DNA of 64,000 nucleotides from Tyto alba. Its lineage: Eukaryota; Chordata; Aves; Strigiformes; Tytonidae. A model generated the notes under the pieces. The model ran no database searches, was not told the origin of the DNA, and saw only the letters and a program-made list of their open reading frames with translations. Below, piece by piece: positions 62,310 through 64,000 of the stretch. A program made the translations under genes and the position numbers. The number at the start of each line of letters is the position of its first letter. Position 1 is the first letter of the stretch. The stretch covers positions 10,828,243-10,892,242 of the forward strand of contig NW_024881279.1 in NCBI RefSeq assembly GCF_018691265.1, read 5' to 3'.

Positions 62310-64000
62310 CTCCATTTACATCCAAAATAACTCTCTGACACTCCATCAGCATGAGGCATGACTCAGCTTCAGGGCCGAGTGCAGGGTCGGAGGGAATTGT
62401 GCTCTCCCACAAAGCCTGGGCTTGCTGTGGCAGTCTTTAAGATGCTTTATACCAGTGACACTAACCATTACATGCAATAGTGCACCTTTCTGCCTCTCCT
62501 GCCACAGCATTTCAGTAACATAGATCATCCTTCCTGTCTGGCCCTAAAGACCATCACAGCACTCTGCACCACACTATCCACAGTGAGATTCACTTCTACC
62601 CTGTACAACATTACTTTTTTAAAAACCACAGTTCCTTCATGCTACACACAGGCTTCAGACTACCTCTAATGCTTACTCCTCTCCTCCTCTTACACCTTTC
62701 CTCTCCTTGCTTTGTCATGTCTGAAATTAATTTGTTATCCTCCGTCTCAAGAAGGGATCATATCTTTTTAGCTGCATTGTAAAGTGCCCAAACAGCATAA
62801 AAATTGTATCTTTGGTGATGTCAAATAATAAATAATAACAATAGGGCAGACTGGGAATACTTTGTCTGGCATAATGCATCATTGCTCTCTCTACCATGAC
62901 CCTAATTTATCTGCATTAATTTCCACATGTTTTATATACATCAGGCTAATATTTCGACCACTAACCACAGGGCGAAGAAATGTAACATAGGAGCTGGTTT
63001 TGTGCAGCCAAAAATAGGTATCATCTAATATAAAAATAAAGAACAGAAAACTACTCCCCAGAACACCTCTGTTGCTTCAAGCACATCTACGTCCCATCCC
63101 AGATGGAGAACCCAGAGCCCTGACTGTACTTGTTACTCCATGAATGGCTCACATCTTGCAATGAGCAGATCTTAGCCTCGTGAACTGTCCTTCCTCTGCC
63201 ACTTTTGCACAGAGCTTCAGAGCTAGGTAAATTTTCAGCTATTTTCAAAGTAAAGCTCTGTGTCTTGCTTCTATTTAATGAACAGTGTTTTGGGGTCTAA
63301 TGTGCTCTCTACTGTGCTCTGAAATAAAGGAGCCAGTGCTTCACACCAGTCATCAGTAGCTGTGGAATCACTAAGACATCTTGCAAGGTTTAGCACTCAG
63401 GTTTAATGCTTCATTGAATTGTGTTACCCCCACCTGGAGAACAGATGCTGCAGGCGGTGCTGATGGTACCTGTCAAAGTTCCTGAGCACAACTGAACTTT
63501 CCTCCCCAGCTCATTGCCATATATTTACTGACTTTTTAATCCATATGCTTTCAGGCATGCACAGACCAAATGCTTCTACCAAAAGACCGAATAAAGAATA
63601 CCCAAGTAATAAATTTTATTACTTCTGGCTTTCTCTGCCATTGGATTCACTCTCATAAATGCAGAAGGAACATCTAAGAGGAGAAGAGCCTGCCTGACCT
63701 ATTCTTCTCCATAGTAGGAGTATAGAAAGCAAGTTCAGGGTCAGATCTACTCAGTCTACACCCAGTCTGTCTGTAGTTACAATGAGTTTTGCTACAGATG
63801 CCAGAAGAATCCTCCAAAGAGCAGAACAGAGAGGAAGAGAGACCTGAGCCAGCTCTGAAACAATTACATTACTTCAATCGAAGGAGTATTTGGGAAGACA
63901 ATCACATGCAGGATGCACAAGCATTCCTATTTCTTCAAGTTAAGTACTTCTGTTTTTCTCTCATCTTGTCACTGAATGCATTTCTACTCCTTTATAGCCA
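62310..64000. other. No gene seen at the window end
   Basis: Apart from the possible SINE tail at 62.8 kb there is no recognisable feature. The window ends in ordinary AT-rich DNA. Confidence 0.6.
62735..62848 (+). mobile_element. Possible 3' tail of a MIR-like SINE
   Basis: The order AAGAAGGGATCATATCTTTT, then GTAAAGTGCCCAAACAGCAT, then a short AATAATAAATAATAAC tail resembles the 3' part of sauropsid MIR-like SINEs ('ggcagggactgtctttt...gtacagcgcctagcacaat...aataataaataataa'). No head or core is visible, so only the tail would be left. The similarity is from memory and weak. It could equally be chance plus a short A/T-rich repeat. Confidence 0.4.

Noticed and set aside
1..64000. CRISPR arrays, operons, phage or bacterial mobile elements
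   Set aside because: No regularly spaced direct repeats, no dense coding and no ribosome-binding pattern. The avian-type CR1 shows this is vertebrate DNA.

Overview
This window looks like AT-rich, gene-poor DNA from a sauropsid, most likely a bird, on a macrochromosome-like background (GC near 40% by eye). The main evidence is a CR1 non-LTR retrotransposon at about 30.06-32.07 kb. It is 5'-truncated, lies on the minus strand, and ends in the ATTCTGTGA/ATTCTATAA-type tail that CR1 elements carry in birds. Much older debris agrees with this: a decayed CR1-like element at about 23.46-25.49 kb, MIR-type core-SINE remnants near 8.5, 22.5 and 62.8 kb, and two small foldback elements near 12.4 and 32.9 kb.

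I found no host protein-coding gene, tRNA, rRNA or known structural RNA. The only open frames with a recognisable product are broken pieces of CR1 ORF2 (reverse transcriptase). The other open frames, up to 206 codons, have no domain I recognise and no convincing exon structure. I treat them as chance ORFs. The window is best read as intergenic DNA or the inside of a very long intron.

Layout: 1-8 kb is plain sequence with a perfect CRE palindrome (5.47 kb) and a possible conserved block (5.7-6.04 kb). 8-30 kb is mostly repeat remnants, simple repeats and poly(A)/poly(T) tracts, with a CTCF-like motif at 17.2 kb. 30-32 kb is the CR1 copy. 33-42 kb is plain DNA. 41.7-54.7 kb holds most of the candidate regulatory blocks: POU-octamer, AP-1, a 0.3 kb CpG island with promoter-like motifs and a CTCF-like motif (50.2-50.55 kb), and a run of three homeodomain/TALE-motif blocks at 52.6-54.6 kb. 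55-64 kb is plain sequence with two further candidate blocks near 62 kb.

If the candidate blocks are real, the simplest reading is a cis-regulatory landscape of a developmental gene outside the window. That is inference from motif content and composition; only a cross-species alignment would establish it. I found no new gene system, CRISPR, operon or other prokaryote-like feature.
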